Below are positions 1 to 8,395 of a stretch of DNA of 31,151 bases, piece after piece. This stretch comes from Bodo saltans. Its lineage: Eukaryota > Euglenozoa > Kinetoplastea > Eubodonida > Bodonidae. Every line of letters begins with the position of its first letter. The first letter of the stretch is position 1. The notes under the pieces are model-generated. The model searched no databases and was not told the origin of the DNA. It saw nothing but the letters and a program-made list of their open reading frames with translations. The stretch is taken from positions 41,963-73,113 of the forward strand of contig CYKH01001629.1 in the NCBI GenBank assembly GCA_001460835.1, written 5' to 3'. Both the position numbers and the translations under genes were made by a program.

Positions 1-1
1 G

Positions 2-103
2 GTTATCATCAAGCACGGAGGTAAAGATGCAAAGGAGGCGGAGACGTTCTTGCAGAACTTATCTCGTGAGTCTCGCTACTTCAAGGATGTGTGGTCGTCG
101 TAG
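2..103 (+). CDS. C-terminal end of an NADPH-dependent diflavin reductase (partial)
   Basis: Only the last 33 residues and the TAG stop are in the window; the gene starts upstream. The reading frame ends in RYFKDVWSS, which closely resembles the C-terminus of cytochrome P450 reductase and related diflavin proteins, where a penultimate aromatic Trp stacks on the FAD ring. The preceding segment (GGKDAKEAETFLQNLSRESR) fits the last NADP-domain helix of that family, in which acidic and small residues precede the RY-x-x-D/E-W tail. The family passes electrons from NADPH through FAD and FMN to a haem or Fe-S partner. I cannot tell P450 reductase from the Tah18/NDOR1 type with so little sequence. The assignment is from motif memory, not a search. 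Confidence 0.6.
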   Translation, partial: VIIKHGGKDAKEAETFLQNLSRESRYFKDVWSS

Positions 104-564
104 ACCGGATGGCGTGCGTGGTTGGTGGTGGTTTGAAAGGTTTTCTCCCCCTGCTCTACTATTCACACACACACATACACACATAACACCGAAACTACGA
201 AAGCATTCGAGAAGAAGAAGAAGAATCATCGGTGGTAAACCTAACGAGAGAGTCGAGGAGAGAAGTTTTAGATGTGTCAGAGAGGAAATCTTTTGTGCAC
301 TCATGTATCATGTGTGTCCGTGTGAGTGGGCGACAAGATAAACAAGAATGTTTGTTGTGCGTGAAGTTATGCTGCTTGAATGTGCCTTCCCCCTTCATCA
401 TCAAATGATTTTTTTTTTGGATGCGGATGAAGATGTTACTTTTTCGTGTTTTTTGAAATCAATAACTGTGTTTCTTCGCCTACGTTTTGGACCCAGGGAC
501 ACACCAAGCAAGAATCAACAAAAGTCATCATCATATCTTTGCCCTCAAAGCAACCACCACAAGA
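104..564. other. Intergenic: 3' UTR, CA-rich tract and leader of the next gene
   Basis: No convincing gene. It holds a CA dinucleotide tract at about 163-186 and a T9 run near 411-419. A pyrimidine-rich stretch at about 469-489 is followed by AG at 495-496. The open frames here lack a credible ATG context and overlap one another on both strands. Confidence 0.6.
469..496 (+). promoter_or_regulatory. Predicted spliced-leader acceptor for the 565 gene
   Basis: A pyrimidine-rich stretch ends in AG at 495-496. The first ATG downstream is at 565, giving a 5' UTR of about 69 nt. This is the kinetoplastid trans-splice acceptor pattern (polypyrimidine tract then first AG). The site is inferred from base composition only. 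Confidence 0.4.
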
Positions 565-804
565 ATGTTCCCAAGCGATCTTTCTGCCTCGTCGCTTGTC
601 CTTCTCGTCGCCCCATTGGTGGTAGTCACCGCTGCCGCCGTAGTCAAGTGGATCGAGAAGTCGGTTGAGGACCCCAGCGAGGCGATGAAGTCGAACTTTG
701 TTGGCAACAGACATGTTCGATGCAATGCAGAAAATGCATCATTCGGTGGGTCGTTTTCGACGACTAAGGTCGTAGTTCAAGATGAGAAGCCACATGGCGC
801 CTAA
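565..804 (+). CDS. Small single-pass membrane protein, unknown function
   Basis: A 79-residue frame starts at ATG 565, the first ATG after the predicted acceptor at 496, and ends at TAA 802-804. Residues 11-27 form an uninterrupted hydrophobic segment (SLVLLVAPLVVVTAAAVV) followed by KWIEK. That fits one transmembrane helix near the N-terminus with a polar tail of about 50 residues. The tail has one Cys and no motif I recognise. The frame extends upstream without an ATG, so the ATG at 565 is preferred. Small inner-membrane or ER proteins of this shape are common. Support rests on the acceptor, the helix and the position in a same-strand gene series. It could still be a chance frame. Confidence 0.5.
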   Translation: MFPSDLSASSLVLLVAPLVVVTAAAVVKWIEKSVEDPSEAMKSNFVGNRHVRCNAENASFGGSFSTTKVVVQDEKPHGA

Positions 805-1195
805 AAAGCACACAAACTAAAAGTGTGTCTGCTATGAAAGAAGAAAATTACATTGTGTTGTCGCAGTTGCATAAAGTCAACCAACGAAGCGAGATTCCGA
901 AGGCGAGTCAAGAGCCTCGACGAAGAGCCAAAATACGTATCATTGCTCAAATCCAAAGAAAAAAGTACACAGTGTTTCCAGAACGAACGTCCGACGATAA
1001 AAAAACGACCAAAACCCATGGCCTACCAAAACCCAACGCTTTTCTCCAGTGCGTGTGTCTTTCATCAACTTGTCGTTCATTTGCCAATTCATTTTTGCAT
1101 AACTGTCACCAAACTCCTCACCTTTTTTTTTTTGGTTCCACTTTTTTTCCCCCCATTCTGTGAGCATTGACGAGATAGATAACGCACACAAAAAA
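805..1195. other. Intergenic: 3' UTR and leader of the 1196 gene
   Basis: No supported gene. The strand-mixed short frames here have no domain or membrane signature. The right end holds a T11 run at 1123-1133 and further T and C runs that form the polypyrimidine tract of the next gene. Confidence 0.6.
1122..1164 (+). promoter_or_regulatory. Predicted spliced-leader acceptor for the 1196 gene
   Basis: T11, then GGTTCCA, then T7 and C6 runs precede AG at 1163-1164. The first ATG downstream is at 1196, giving a 31-nt 5' UTR. A near copy of the right part of this element lies inside the gene at 1644-1675. Confidence 0.55.
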
Positions 1196-1912
1196 ATGGA
1201 GGTCTTTGACACGACGCCGTATTCACATGCGTCCCTCCGCTACAACGCACCAGATTCCCCATCATCGCTTCTTCATCAACGTCATAATCGGTTTGCTGCT
1301 GGTGGTGCCTCCCCATACAACCCTGACAACAGCACAGCAGCTTCTTCAACATACCAATCGCCGTCTTCAGCCTACCTTCCACAACCTTCTTCTCGGCAAC
1401 AGCAGCATCCTTTTGCTTTCCTTGATGTGTCCAGCGCGTCCACTAACGCGACTGTTGGGCGAGGTGCTGTGCGATTGATGCCGCCATCACCTGCTCCATC
1501 AGCAGCCACAACGTATGTTGACCCCTCCAGTTCTGATCATCCTCGCTCGTTGAGGAGAGAGAGCATGCCGCCCCAAACGATGCCTACAGACGGTCGCCGC
1601 GATGGCCGCATCCTCTTCCCCGACGATCACCATAAAAAAAAAAGGTTCCACTTTTTTTTTTTTATATTCTGTGAGCATTGTCGAGATATAGATAACGCAC
1701 ACACAAAAAAATGGAGGTCTTTGGCACGACGCCGTATTCACATGTGTCCCTCCGCTACAACGCACCAGATTCCCCATCATCGCTTAAAAAAAAAAATTGA
1801 CCCCTCCAGTTCTGATCATCCTCGCTCATTGAGGAGAGAGAGCATGCCGCCCCAAACGATACCTACAGACGATCGCCGCGATGGCCGCATCCTCTTCCCC
1901 GACGATCACCAT
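1134..1912 (+). repeat. Imperfect tandem duplication of the gene head (510-base unit, second copy internally deleted)
   Basis: Segment 1134-1270 (splice acceptor, leader, ATG and first 25 codons) recurs at 1644-1785. Segment 1518-1633 recurs at 1797-1912 with only a few mismatches. The 247 bases at 1271-1517 are missing from the second copy. The copies are joined by an A10 run at 1634-1643 and an A11 run at 1786-1796. Everything added by the second copy (1634-1912) is 279 bases, exactly 93 codons, so the main frame survives. Within copy 2 the head segment is read out of its original frame, while the 1797-1912 segment is back in frame. Confidence 0.9.
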
Positions 1913-3838
1913 TTTCAGGGCCCCGTCGGAGTGCAACCGTCCAGTGCATCCATCGTATCGTCACTACCCCAACTCATGGGTCAGACGCGGTTGGTTAGCA
2001 CACGATTATCTCAGATTCGCAACGAGCTTGAGACAATTGTTCAATCTATCTGGGGCCAAGAGGACGGTGATCAGCGTTATCCTAATTCTTCGTTTCGATC
2101 GACTTCCCTCACCAGCAACAACAAGGGAGGTGTTGGCGGCTCGTTTACAAGCACTCAAACCTCGAAACCAGCCACACCGTTGGACAGCGACCCGTTGGTC
2201 ACGGTCATTGCTACCGCACCAGCACCAAATGTGTCTCTCACAGAGCTGCACGACGCGCTTGGCGTCGTCGAACAACAGATTGTAGCGGTGCAGCATACAC
2301 GCCGTATCGTGACTCGTGCGATGGAACGACCACTCGCTGAAATGAAAGTGCAACACCAAGCCTCGTCCCCTGACCGCAGGTTAGGATCATCATCCGGAGC
2401 AGGAGGAGCTCCACCACCTGTGACGGCAGGTGCGGCGCTAAGGAATCGGGTGTGGATTGCGTTAGAGTTTGGAGAGCAGGAAATTCAATTATTGCTGCGT
2501 GAGATTCAACATCTACAAGGCCATTTGCTGACTGTGGAACGGCGACTTCTTGCTCTACTTGGTGTGGTTGACAACCACCACCGTAACCAGAACACCTTTA
2601 CAACAAACTCTCAGCCATCAATAGCAGAGACGGTGGCAGATGCTGCCAACGGTGGCGGTGCTGTCACGTCGTCGACTGCTTCATCGTTTACTCCAGTGTT
2701 CCGCAGACGTGAAGGCGTTGACCTTCCGAGCGTTCGCCGTGAGGTGGAGGCGAGCATGCGCCGAGACCCGCGCTACGCCCTCCTTGCGAGCACACGGGCT
2801 GCGCTTCAACAACAACAACATCAGGCATCCACTTTCCGTGCTGCCGGAGCTGCGGCAAAGACGCTTGTTGAGGATTGCGGCTGGGAACCCAATCGCGTTC
2901 AATATCGCTCCCATTACAACTACGAACTCGACCGGCTTGATGAGTTGATTGCGCGAGAGCAGGAGAAACAGCAGAATATCAAGGAGGGGCGAAGTGCTGC
3001 GTCCTCTCCGAGCCGTTCTCTACGCATGAATGCGCACCAACAAAACAATGACAAGGACAGCGACGCACTGGTGGAGTCGATCGTTGACCCAGGCAACGAG
3101 GGAAATCCCCTTGTTTCTGGCGGAGTGCTGGAACACAGCACGACCACGGACGATGCTGCAGTCTCAGCTCAAAGTTACCCGCTTGGCGTTGGAGGTGGCG
3201 AAGCAGCGACAGCCGCATTTGCTGGAGCAAATGAGTTTATTGGCGGCGACTCGTCGATGGCGGAGCTCGCCGATGCACTCCAACGCTTGAGCCCTTTACC
3301 TTCTTCCAAAACTCCGGATAGCGCTGTTTCTGTAAATTCTCACCAGAACGTGCAGCAGCAGCGAGATGAAAATCCCGATCCGCTGCCTCCTGCTGCCGAG
3401 GCGACTGCTGACGAGCCAAAGTTTGCGGAGGTTGACGACGCAGCAGGTGTGGCAACAGCCTCAGAGGCTGATAATGCCGTTAGTCAACGCGGTCGGCCCC
3501 CAACTCCGATTCACTTTGGAGAACGCGTGCGTGATTACATTCGCAGTTTCCTTCGCTCTGGTGCTTGTCAATGGGTGGCTTGCCAAGACGAAACCACCAA
3601 CGCCACGTTTTACTTCAATTTGGACACCGGTGAGCGTCAAGAGACGCTTGAGGGGTACTTTGAAGAATCTGTAGCAGAGTCCATTGCGCAACAACTTCTA
3701 GACGAAGGGGAACGTGTGGGGGACGGATGGATCTTTGTGCCCGGTGGCTCGTCAGAGTATGGTGATGAGGACTACTACTGCCATCAGCGATCTGGAGAGG
3801 TTACATGGAGTCTTGTCGATTATGTCAAGCAGCATTGA
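1196..3838 (+). CDS. Low-complexity/coiled-coil protein with two C-terminal WW-like modules
   Basis: An 880-residue frame. ATG 1196 is chosen because it is the first ATG after the predicted acceptor at 1164. The N-terminal third is Ser/Pro/Gln-rich and contains a duplicated block; about residues 147-201 translate a former leader and an out-of-frame copy, giving an odd Phe-rich patch. The middle has helical, heptad-like stretches (for example HDALGVVEQQIVAVQHTRR and LLLREIQHLQGHLLTVERRL) suited to coiled coils. The C-terminus has two WW-like modules: W793 followed by FYFNLDTGE, and W845 followed by YYCHQRSGEVTW with W871. Both lack the usual closing Pro, so they are atypical. WW modules bind Pro-rich partners. 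I do not recognise an orthologue. Confidence 0.85.
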   Translation: MEVFDTTPYSHASLRYNAPDSPSSLLHQRHNRFAAGGASPYNPDNSTAASSTYQSPSSAYLPQPSSRQQQHPFAFLDVSSASTNATVGRGAVRLMPPSPAPSAATTYVDPSSSDHPRSLRRESMPPQTMPTDGRRDGRILFPDDHHKKKRFHFFFFIFCEHCRDIDNAHTKKWRSLARRRIHMCPSATTHQIPHHRLKKKIDPSSSDHPRSLRRESMPPQTIPTDDRRDGRILFPDDHHFQGPVGVQPSSASIVSSLPQLMGQTRLVSTRLSQIRNELETIVQSIWGQEDGDQRYPNSSFRSTSLTSNNKGGVGGSFTSTQTSKPATPLDSDPLVTVIATAPAPNVSLTELHDALGVVEQQIVAVQHTRRIVTRAMERPLAEMKVQHQASSPDRRLGSSSGAGGAPPPVTAGAALRNRVWIALEFGEQEIQLLLREIQHLQGHLLTVERRLLALLGVVDNHHRNQNTFTTNSQPSIAETVADAANGGGAVTSSTASSFTPVFRRREGVDLPSVRREVEASMRRDPRYALLASTRAALQQQQHQASTFRAAGAAAKTLVEDCGWEPNRVQYRSHYNYELDRLDELIAREQEKQQNIKEGRSAASSPSRSLRMNAHQQNNDKDSDALVESIVDPGNEGNPLVSGGVLEHSTTTDDAAVSAQSYPLGVGGGEAATAAFAGANEFIGGDSSMAELADALQRLSPLPSSKTPDSAVSVNSHQNVQQQRDENPDPLPPAAEATADEPKFAEVDDAAGVATASEADNAVSQRGRPPTPIHFGERVRDYIRSFLRSGACQWVACQDETTNATFYFNLDTGERQETLEGYFEESVAESIAQQLLDEGERVGDGWIFVPGGSSEYGDEDYYCHQRSGEVTWSLVDYVKQH
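1644..1675 (+). promoter_or_regulatory. Duplicated trans-splice acceptor inside the coding region
   Basis: GGTTCCAC plus a T12 run and AG at 1674-1675 copy the acceptor at 1134-1164. If used, the mRNA would start inside the gene. Its first ATG (1711) opens only 29 codons, ending at 1800. The next ATG (1742) is in the main frame and would give a 698-residue product. Confidence 0.45.
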
Positions 3839-4148
3839 GAGATGCAACTCAGTGTTTCTGGAGGCGATTTGAGGACACGATCGTGAGCTGTGAGCACATT
3901 CTCTGTTGCCACTATCGCTATTTATCTACTTTTCCCCCCACCTGTGTGTGTGTTGCAGTGCTGTATCTATCCACCTGTTTTGGTGACGTACCTGGTTGTA
4001 AAATGGTCAACAACATTAGTTTCTTGGATTCTGTTGCCTGATCTGATCTGGATGTGATTCAACTTTCTTGTCAACATGGTACCATTTGATGTTTTCTACA
4101 CGAAGTAATCGAGCGCCACGCTACCAGGCAAAACAGGTCAACAAATAG
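3839..4148. other. Intergenic spacer between the WW-like gene and the BILBO1-like gene
   Basis: No gene seen. It is T-rich, with a pyrimidine-rich stretch near 3922-3935. A weaker one at about 4090-4098 is followed by AG at 4104-4105 and could serve as the acceptor for the gene at 4149. Confidence 0.5.
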
Positions 4149-5447
4149 ATGGCCTTCGTACTCTTGGCATGCGCAGAAGTACGTGGAGAGAAGTTAAACT
4201 TAGAGCTCCCCTTCGAAGGGCGCCCAACGATTTCAGATTTGCTTGAGGTAGTGGAGCGTGTGTTTAGGTTTGAAGCCTCCAACGCGATTCAATCTTCGCC
4301 CACCTCACAGCGCGATTCGTCCGAGCCGATCTTCACCATTGCTGCCGTGCAGATCTACGCCGATGAAAGCCGTCACTGGGCGGAGCTGACGTCACCCCAC
4401 CAACTTCATATGTACGACCAGCTATTTATTGTGCGGAAGTATATCCCGCTGAGCGAGGGGGCTAGAAAGGAAATTCCCCGCCCACGGACCTCCCAATACT
4501 TTGCAGGACGCGCAGCGTCTGTCTCCATGCCGCCCCCACCCCGAGTGGCGTCATCTTCGTCGCAACCTCAAAGCGCTCGTGGCGTGCCACAACAGCAACC
4601 AGTTGCGGCAACTTCTGGATCGTACTCCACCACGCCAAGATCAGGCAATGATTCGCGCCGAGGTGAAGATCTCCTACCTGCCCGTGGTGTCAGTGCGCTT
4701 GCGGCGGCGGGCAACAACAACAACGGGCAAACTGGTGGCGTCCTCAGTGCCACCATCAGTCAGGCGCTGTTAGAAGGTAGCGCCACCCCACAAGAAGTTC
4801 TGCGTGTTGTGTTTGAGGCTGCGGACAAACGTCGGCACGGGGTGATCACCTCCTACGACCTTGGCTCTTTATTCCGGCATTTGGCGATCCACATTCAGCC
4901 AGAGGCGCTCGACGAAATGTTTACAACATTTGCGCAGTCTGGCCAAAGCCGCGGGTCTCAGGACACAGTGATGTCACTCAAGGATTTCTCAGCATGGGCG
5001 GATAGCTACGAGTCCACTCTTACATCGATGTTTGAAAGGATTATCTCCCTAGAGAAGGAACATCGACTTGGTGAGGCTCTGCGCGATGCAGCGACAAAGA
5101 TCACAGATCTCGCGCGCCAGAAACAAGAACTTGAAGAGGCGATTCGTCGATTGGATCAAGATCTGCATCGTGAGCATGACCGAAAGCATTCCCTTGATGA
5201 TGAGCTTGATGAGCTCCTCCGCGATCGTCAGATCGATGCATCGGAAGACCAAGTTGTCATTGACAAGGAGATTCGTGTGCAGCATCATCGTTTCCTTCTT
5301 CGTCAAGAAGAAAACGATTTTGCGCAAGTCACGAGTAATTCGAAGCGGAGGAGCGGCACAGTGAGCCGGTCATACTCTACACAAAGCATGAACGGGCAGA
5401 TTAGTGGCACCCCAGGAAGGACTGGAAGCTACCTGGGAGTGAGATGA
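4149..5447 (+). CDS. BILBO1-like protein: ubiquitin-like N-terminal domain, EF-hand region, coiled coil
   Basis: 432 residues from ATG 4149. The first 110 or so residues match the N-terminal domain of trypanosome BILBO1 as I remember it: MAF start, an N/K-LNLELPF strand, PTISDLLE-type helix, then a YADE-x3-W-AEL strand and QLHMYDQLFIV, ending KEIPRP. A Ser/Pro/Gln linker follows. Residues about 214-290 form an EF-hand-like pair. The first loop (D226 to D237, with Gly at position 6) has Lys, Arg and His where Ca ligands usually sit, and the second is degenerate. About residues 295-395 are strongly heptad-like and charged. BILBO1 builds the flagellar pocket collar by coiled-coil filament assembly. 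This protein is shorter than T. brucei BILBO1 (about 587 residues) because its coil is short, so it may be a paralogue. Confidence 0.75.
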   Translation: MAFVLLACAEVRGEKLNLELPFEGRPTISDLLEVVERVFRFEASNAIQSSPTSQRDSSEPIFTIAAVQIYADESRHWAELTSPHQLHMYDQLFIVRKYIPLSEGARKEIPRPRTSQYFAGRAASVSMPPPPRVASSSSQPQSARGVPQQQPVAATSGSYSTTPRSGNDSRRGEDLLPARGVSALAAAGNNNNGQTGGVLSATISQALLEGSATPQEVLRVVFEAADKRRHGVITSYDLGSLFRHLAIHIQPEALDEMFTTFAQSGQSRGSQDTVMSLKDFSAWADSYESTLTSMFERIISLEKEHRLGEALRDAATKITDLARQKQELEEAIRRLDQDLHREHDRKHSLDDELDELLRDRQIDASEDQVVIDKEIRVQHHRFLLRQEENDFAQVTSNSKRRSGTVSRSYSTQSMNGQISGTPGRTGSYLGVR

Positions 5448-5468
5448 TGATGATGATGATGATGATGA
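5445..5468 (+). repeat. (TGA)8 microsatellite at the stop codon
   Basis: The stop codon of the BILBO1-like gene is the first of eight consecutive in-frame TGA triplets. Change in repeat number cannot remove termination. Confidence 0.9.
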
Positions 5469-6167
5469 CGATGCCACCATCAAAAGTCACACGTGACGGT
5501 CTAGTGGCTCTAACCACCACCACGCCCTTACTCTCGCTGTATTCTTCCAGCTTTGAGAAAATCATATGACAAACACGTGCGCCACAAAGCAAACACGAAA
5601 AGAGAACACACACACAAAAAAAACGCACACAACAACAACAACGAACCAAAAAAAAGGAAAAGGAAAAGAAACCTTAAGAGACACATAACACATGTGATTG
5701 TACTGTTTACAAGACAAACCCTTCCTGGAGCCGCCACCCACTTCGCGATTTTGCAGTTTTTACAATAGCGTGCCTTTTTTTTGATACGATTGATTCGAGA
5801 AGGTTTTGATGTCACGCCTTTTTCTTCTTCAAAGGTTTTGATCGGAGAAACAACATTAACTTTTGTGCAAGCGTGAAAAGTGTGCGGCGGCGCCCAACCA
5901 TCTTTCTTCCCCAACTTCTTCTGTTTTTTTCTCTGATTTGCAACGACCTCGCAAGCCTTCTTCGAAGCAATCGTCGAAATTTTCCTTTTCGTTTAAAGTT
6001 GATTGATCCGACCAAAGATTCGAGAAAGGATCATCAACATCAACAGAAGGGCGAGCGCTGCCCTAACACATCACATTTGATTCGTGGTGAACCGTTTCGC
6101 CGGGCAGGAAGGACACGCTTGAAGAAGGGAAAACACAAACGTAGTCGTCACAGTCACACTCTCATCA
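5448..6167. other. Long intergenic stretch without a supported gene
   Basis: 720 bases. The left part is A/C-rich with CA and AAC tracts (about 5605-5670). The right part has several pyrimidine-rich blocks, for example about 5907-5937 and 5979-5996, that could act as trans-splice signals for the gene at 6168. Open frames here start at non-ATG codons and carry Lys/Arg/His-rich, low-complexity translations of these tracts, so I do not call them. Confidence 0.6.
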
Positions 6168-8303
6168 ATGTCTCTCTTTCTGCGCTGTTGTAGCGCGCGC
6201 ACCAGTGTCATGTGCGCACCTTCTCAGCAACAATACCGGCATTTTGTGAAACCATCGACTGCATTTGACACGCTTGAATCAGATCCGTTGTACTACAAGT
6301 TGCTTTCACGGTGTCGCCCGGCTGTGTTGTCGGCTCAGCAAGAGGTCCTCGACAACTTAGACAAACGACATGTTGATGGGGGGGGGGGGGGGAGTCGTAC
6401 TGACGACACCACCAGAACTACTACATGCATCTTAACAGATCAAAACTGGAGCGACAAGATGAAACCATCGCAGCTTTGGAGATCGGCGTTTGAAGCTGCC
6501 GTTGCGCGTCCAATCAGCGACGCGTTGTCCTCGTCGTCGTCCTCCTCATCTTCTGTCCTTGTGTGTCAATTGTGTCAGACACCGTTGGTGATGGCGGAGG
6601 AGGGGGTCGCGGCATCGCTGCACCCCCAGACGAATCGTCATGTGGTCTGCAGCGGCCTTCTGGATCGGATGCTCGTCGCAAACCACGAGTTGGAGCAGCA
6701 TTATGGAAGCCACCAACAACTACCATCGTCAAGAGGTAACGGACGACGTCAACAACAAGCACTTGAATCGCAACCATTGCGGTTATGGCGTGCCGAGTTG
6801 CCGTTGTCAACATCCTCCTCATCGGTGACTGCTCGAACGCCTCAACACCACATGCACCATCCTGTTGCTCTTCATGATCCTGCTAAGTACACGCCGACGT
6901 GTGCCGCTGCGATGCGCCACATGACCCCGATGCAGCGAATGTTGTGTTTGCCGCTAGAGTGGGGAGAGCGCCTCATGACCTCAAGGCGACGACAAGTGCG
7001 AGAGGAACATTCCACGCAGTTGAAACGCTGCAGCGATGATGACGGCGTTGTGCTGGGCTCGCTGCCGATTCGTTTAGAGCCTCTGCGCCTCTCGTGGTTT
7101 GGAGCCGTCATGGCGTTTGTTAACGTTCATTCGATCGTCAGAATGACACCCAACACCACTGCTGCCTATGACTGTTTCTCGAAGGTTAACTCTGACCCTC
7201 GATGGCCAGGATTTGCAGCGCAGTACGCGAGCACAATAGGGACTCAACTTGACATGAACATCCTCAAGCGTCGCATCGACCTATTCGCTAGAATTGGCCT
7301 CTTTCCGGTGACCTTTGCCCAACTTTCAAGCTCTGCTGACACCGACGATGTGACCAGCGACTCTGTTCGTGGCTTGCTGTTTGAACGCCTGGAGTGCATT
7401 GGAGACCACAACTTTGGGTCAGAGTCGTCAGGAAGACTTTCACGAATCTTCTCGAACGAGGACATGACACATACCATGAACAGCGTCTCATTCGATGAAC
7501 TGCGATGCGCCTCTGAGGGAGGCCACAACATGGGCGTCCTGGCGGAACAGCTCAATCTGATTGGTCTTATTGTGCGTTCTAGAGGTGGCGTCACGTCCAC
7601 GAAGTTGAAGTACAGAAGTGATTTGCTAGAGTGTCTTCTTGCCGAGCTCCGCCTTGCTGCGTGGGCGACGACCCCCATCGACCATGGTAGCGGAAGTGGT
7701 TGTCGGTATAAGTCCATATCCGCATCGGGGAGCTCGGAGTCGGCGCTGCGCAGGATCGACGCCACCCTTGAAGATACTCTACAACTCGTGATGGACATGT
7801 TTGTCCTTACGTTGGTGACGCATGGGCACGCATCGAGAGTGCAGATGTTGTTTCGTTTGGATCGTTTGTTTGACGACGGAATTCACCGGTTGTCGCTGCG
7901 GAAGTCCTCCTTACCGTCTGGGGCTCGGGGTCGCTCTGGACAGGGGCTCGGGGTTGGTGGCAGCGCGATGCTGCCCGGAGGTGATGCCGAACAATTGTTG
8001 TCGACAGGAATCCCCATACAGGTTGCTCAAAGCCCTGATTTTCATGAGGTTTCGAAGAAAAGATACTCGTTCGCATCTGGAGGAGGCACCAGAGTCAGTC
8101 GCTTGGTGATGCTACCTCCCTGGCTCCCTTTAGCTGGAACTGCGGCACAGCATTCACGAGTTACGCCATTTGAGGGTCGTTTTGTTAAGGCTGATTGGCA
8201 TGGTAGTGTCGCCGCTGCGACTTGTTGTCTTTCAGCGCCCGACGACCCCATATCTGAACCGCTCGAGACTGCCCGCAGCTTGAGGCTAGCAGAAGCCAAA
8301 TGA
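6168..8303 (+). CDS. Probable mitochondrial protein with a C2HC-type Cys/His cluster, unknown function
   Basis: 711 residues from ATG 6168. The N-terminus (MSLFLRCCSARTSVMC, then RHF) is free of acids and rich in Arg, Ser and hydrophobics, as in mitochondrial presequences. C133, C136, H158 and C161 (CQLC, then RHVVC) could bind one zinc as a knuckle or treble-clef. Poly-Gly (71-75) and poly-Ser (121-129) linkers flank it. The C-terminal two thirds is a mostly helical, better conserved-looking region with no catalytic motif that I recognise. It may be a mitochondrial RNA or ribosome factor, since many kinetoplastid proteins of this shape are, but that is a guess. A 15-base G run lies in the coding sequence at 6378-6392. 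Confidence 0.8.
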   Translation: MSLFLRCCSARTSVMCAPSQQQYRHFVKPSTAFDTLESDPLYYKLLSRCRPAVLSAQQEVLDNLDKRHVDGGGGGSRTDDTTRTTTCILTDQNWSDKMKPSQLWRSAFEAAVARPISDALSSSSSSSSSVLVCQLCQTPLVMAEEGVAASLHPQTNRHVVCSGLLDRMLVANHELEQHYGSHQQLPSSRGNGRRQQQALESQPLRLWRAELPLSTSSSSVTARTPQHHMHHPVALHDPAKYTPTCAAAMRHMTPMQRMLCLPLEWGERLMTSRRRQVREEHSTQLKRCSDDDGVVLGSLPIRLEPLRLSWFGAVMAFVNVHSIVRMTPNTTAAYDCFSKVNSDPRWPGFAAQYASTIGTQLDMNILKRRIDLFARIGLFPVTFAQLSSSADTDDVTSDSVRGLLFERLECIGDHNFGSESSGRLSRIFSNEDMTHTMNSVSFDELRCASEGGHNMGVLAEQLNLIGLIVRSRGGVTSTKLKYRSDLLECLLAELRLAAWATTPIDHGSGSGCRYKSISASGSSESALRRIDATLEDTLQLVMDMFVLTLVTHGHASRVQMLFRLDRLFDDGIHRLSLRKSSLPSGARGRSGQGLGVGGSAMLPGGDAEQLLSTGIPIQVAQSPDFHEVSKKRYSFASGGGTRVSRLVMLPPWLPLAGTAAQHSRVTPFEGRFVKADWHGSVAAATCCLSAPDDPISEPLETARSLRLAEAK
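6378..6392 (+). repeat. G15 homopolymer in coding sequence
   Basis: Fifteen consecutive G bases encode five Gly residues. Such a run is prone to slippage and to sequencing error. Confidence 0.9.
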
Positions 8304-8395
8304 TTCTCCTCTTTATTTGCTCGTCTGCTTGTTTGTTTGTTTGCTCTCAACATCAGTGCTTGTTGACTCCTTGATCAGATTACTGAGCTGTGTGA

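Noticed and set aside
163-186. CA dinucleotide tract as a possible functional element
   Set aside because: Short CA runs are common in kinetoplastid UTRs; nothing here ties it to a function.
5553-6193. Two plus-strand frames in the spacer before the 6168 gene
   Set aside because: Both begin at non-ATG codons, translate A-rich or T-rich tracts into Lys/Arg/His or Phe/Leu runs, and the second overlaps the real start at 6168.
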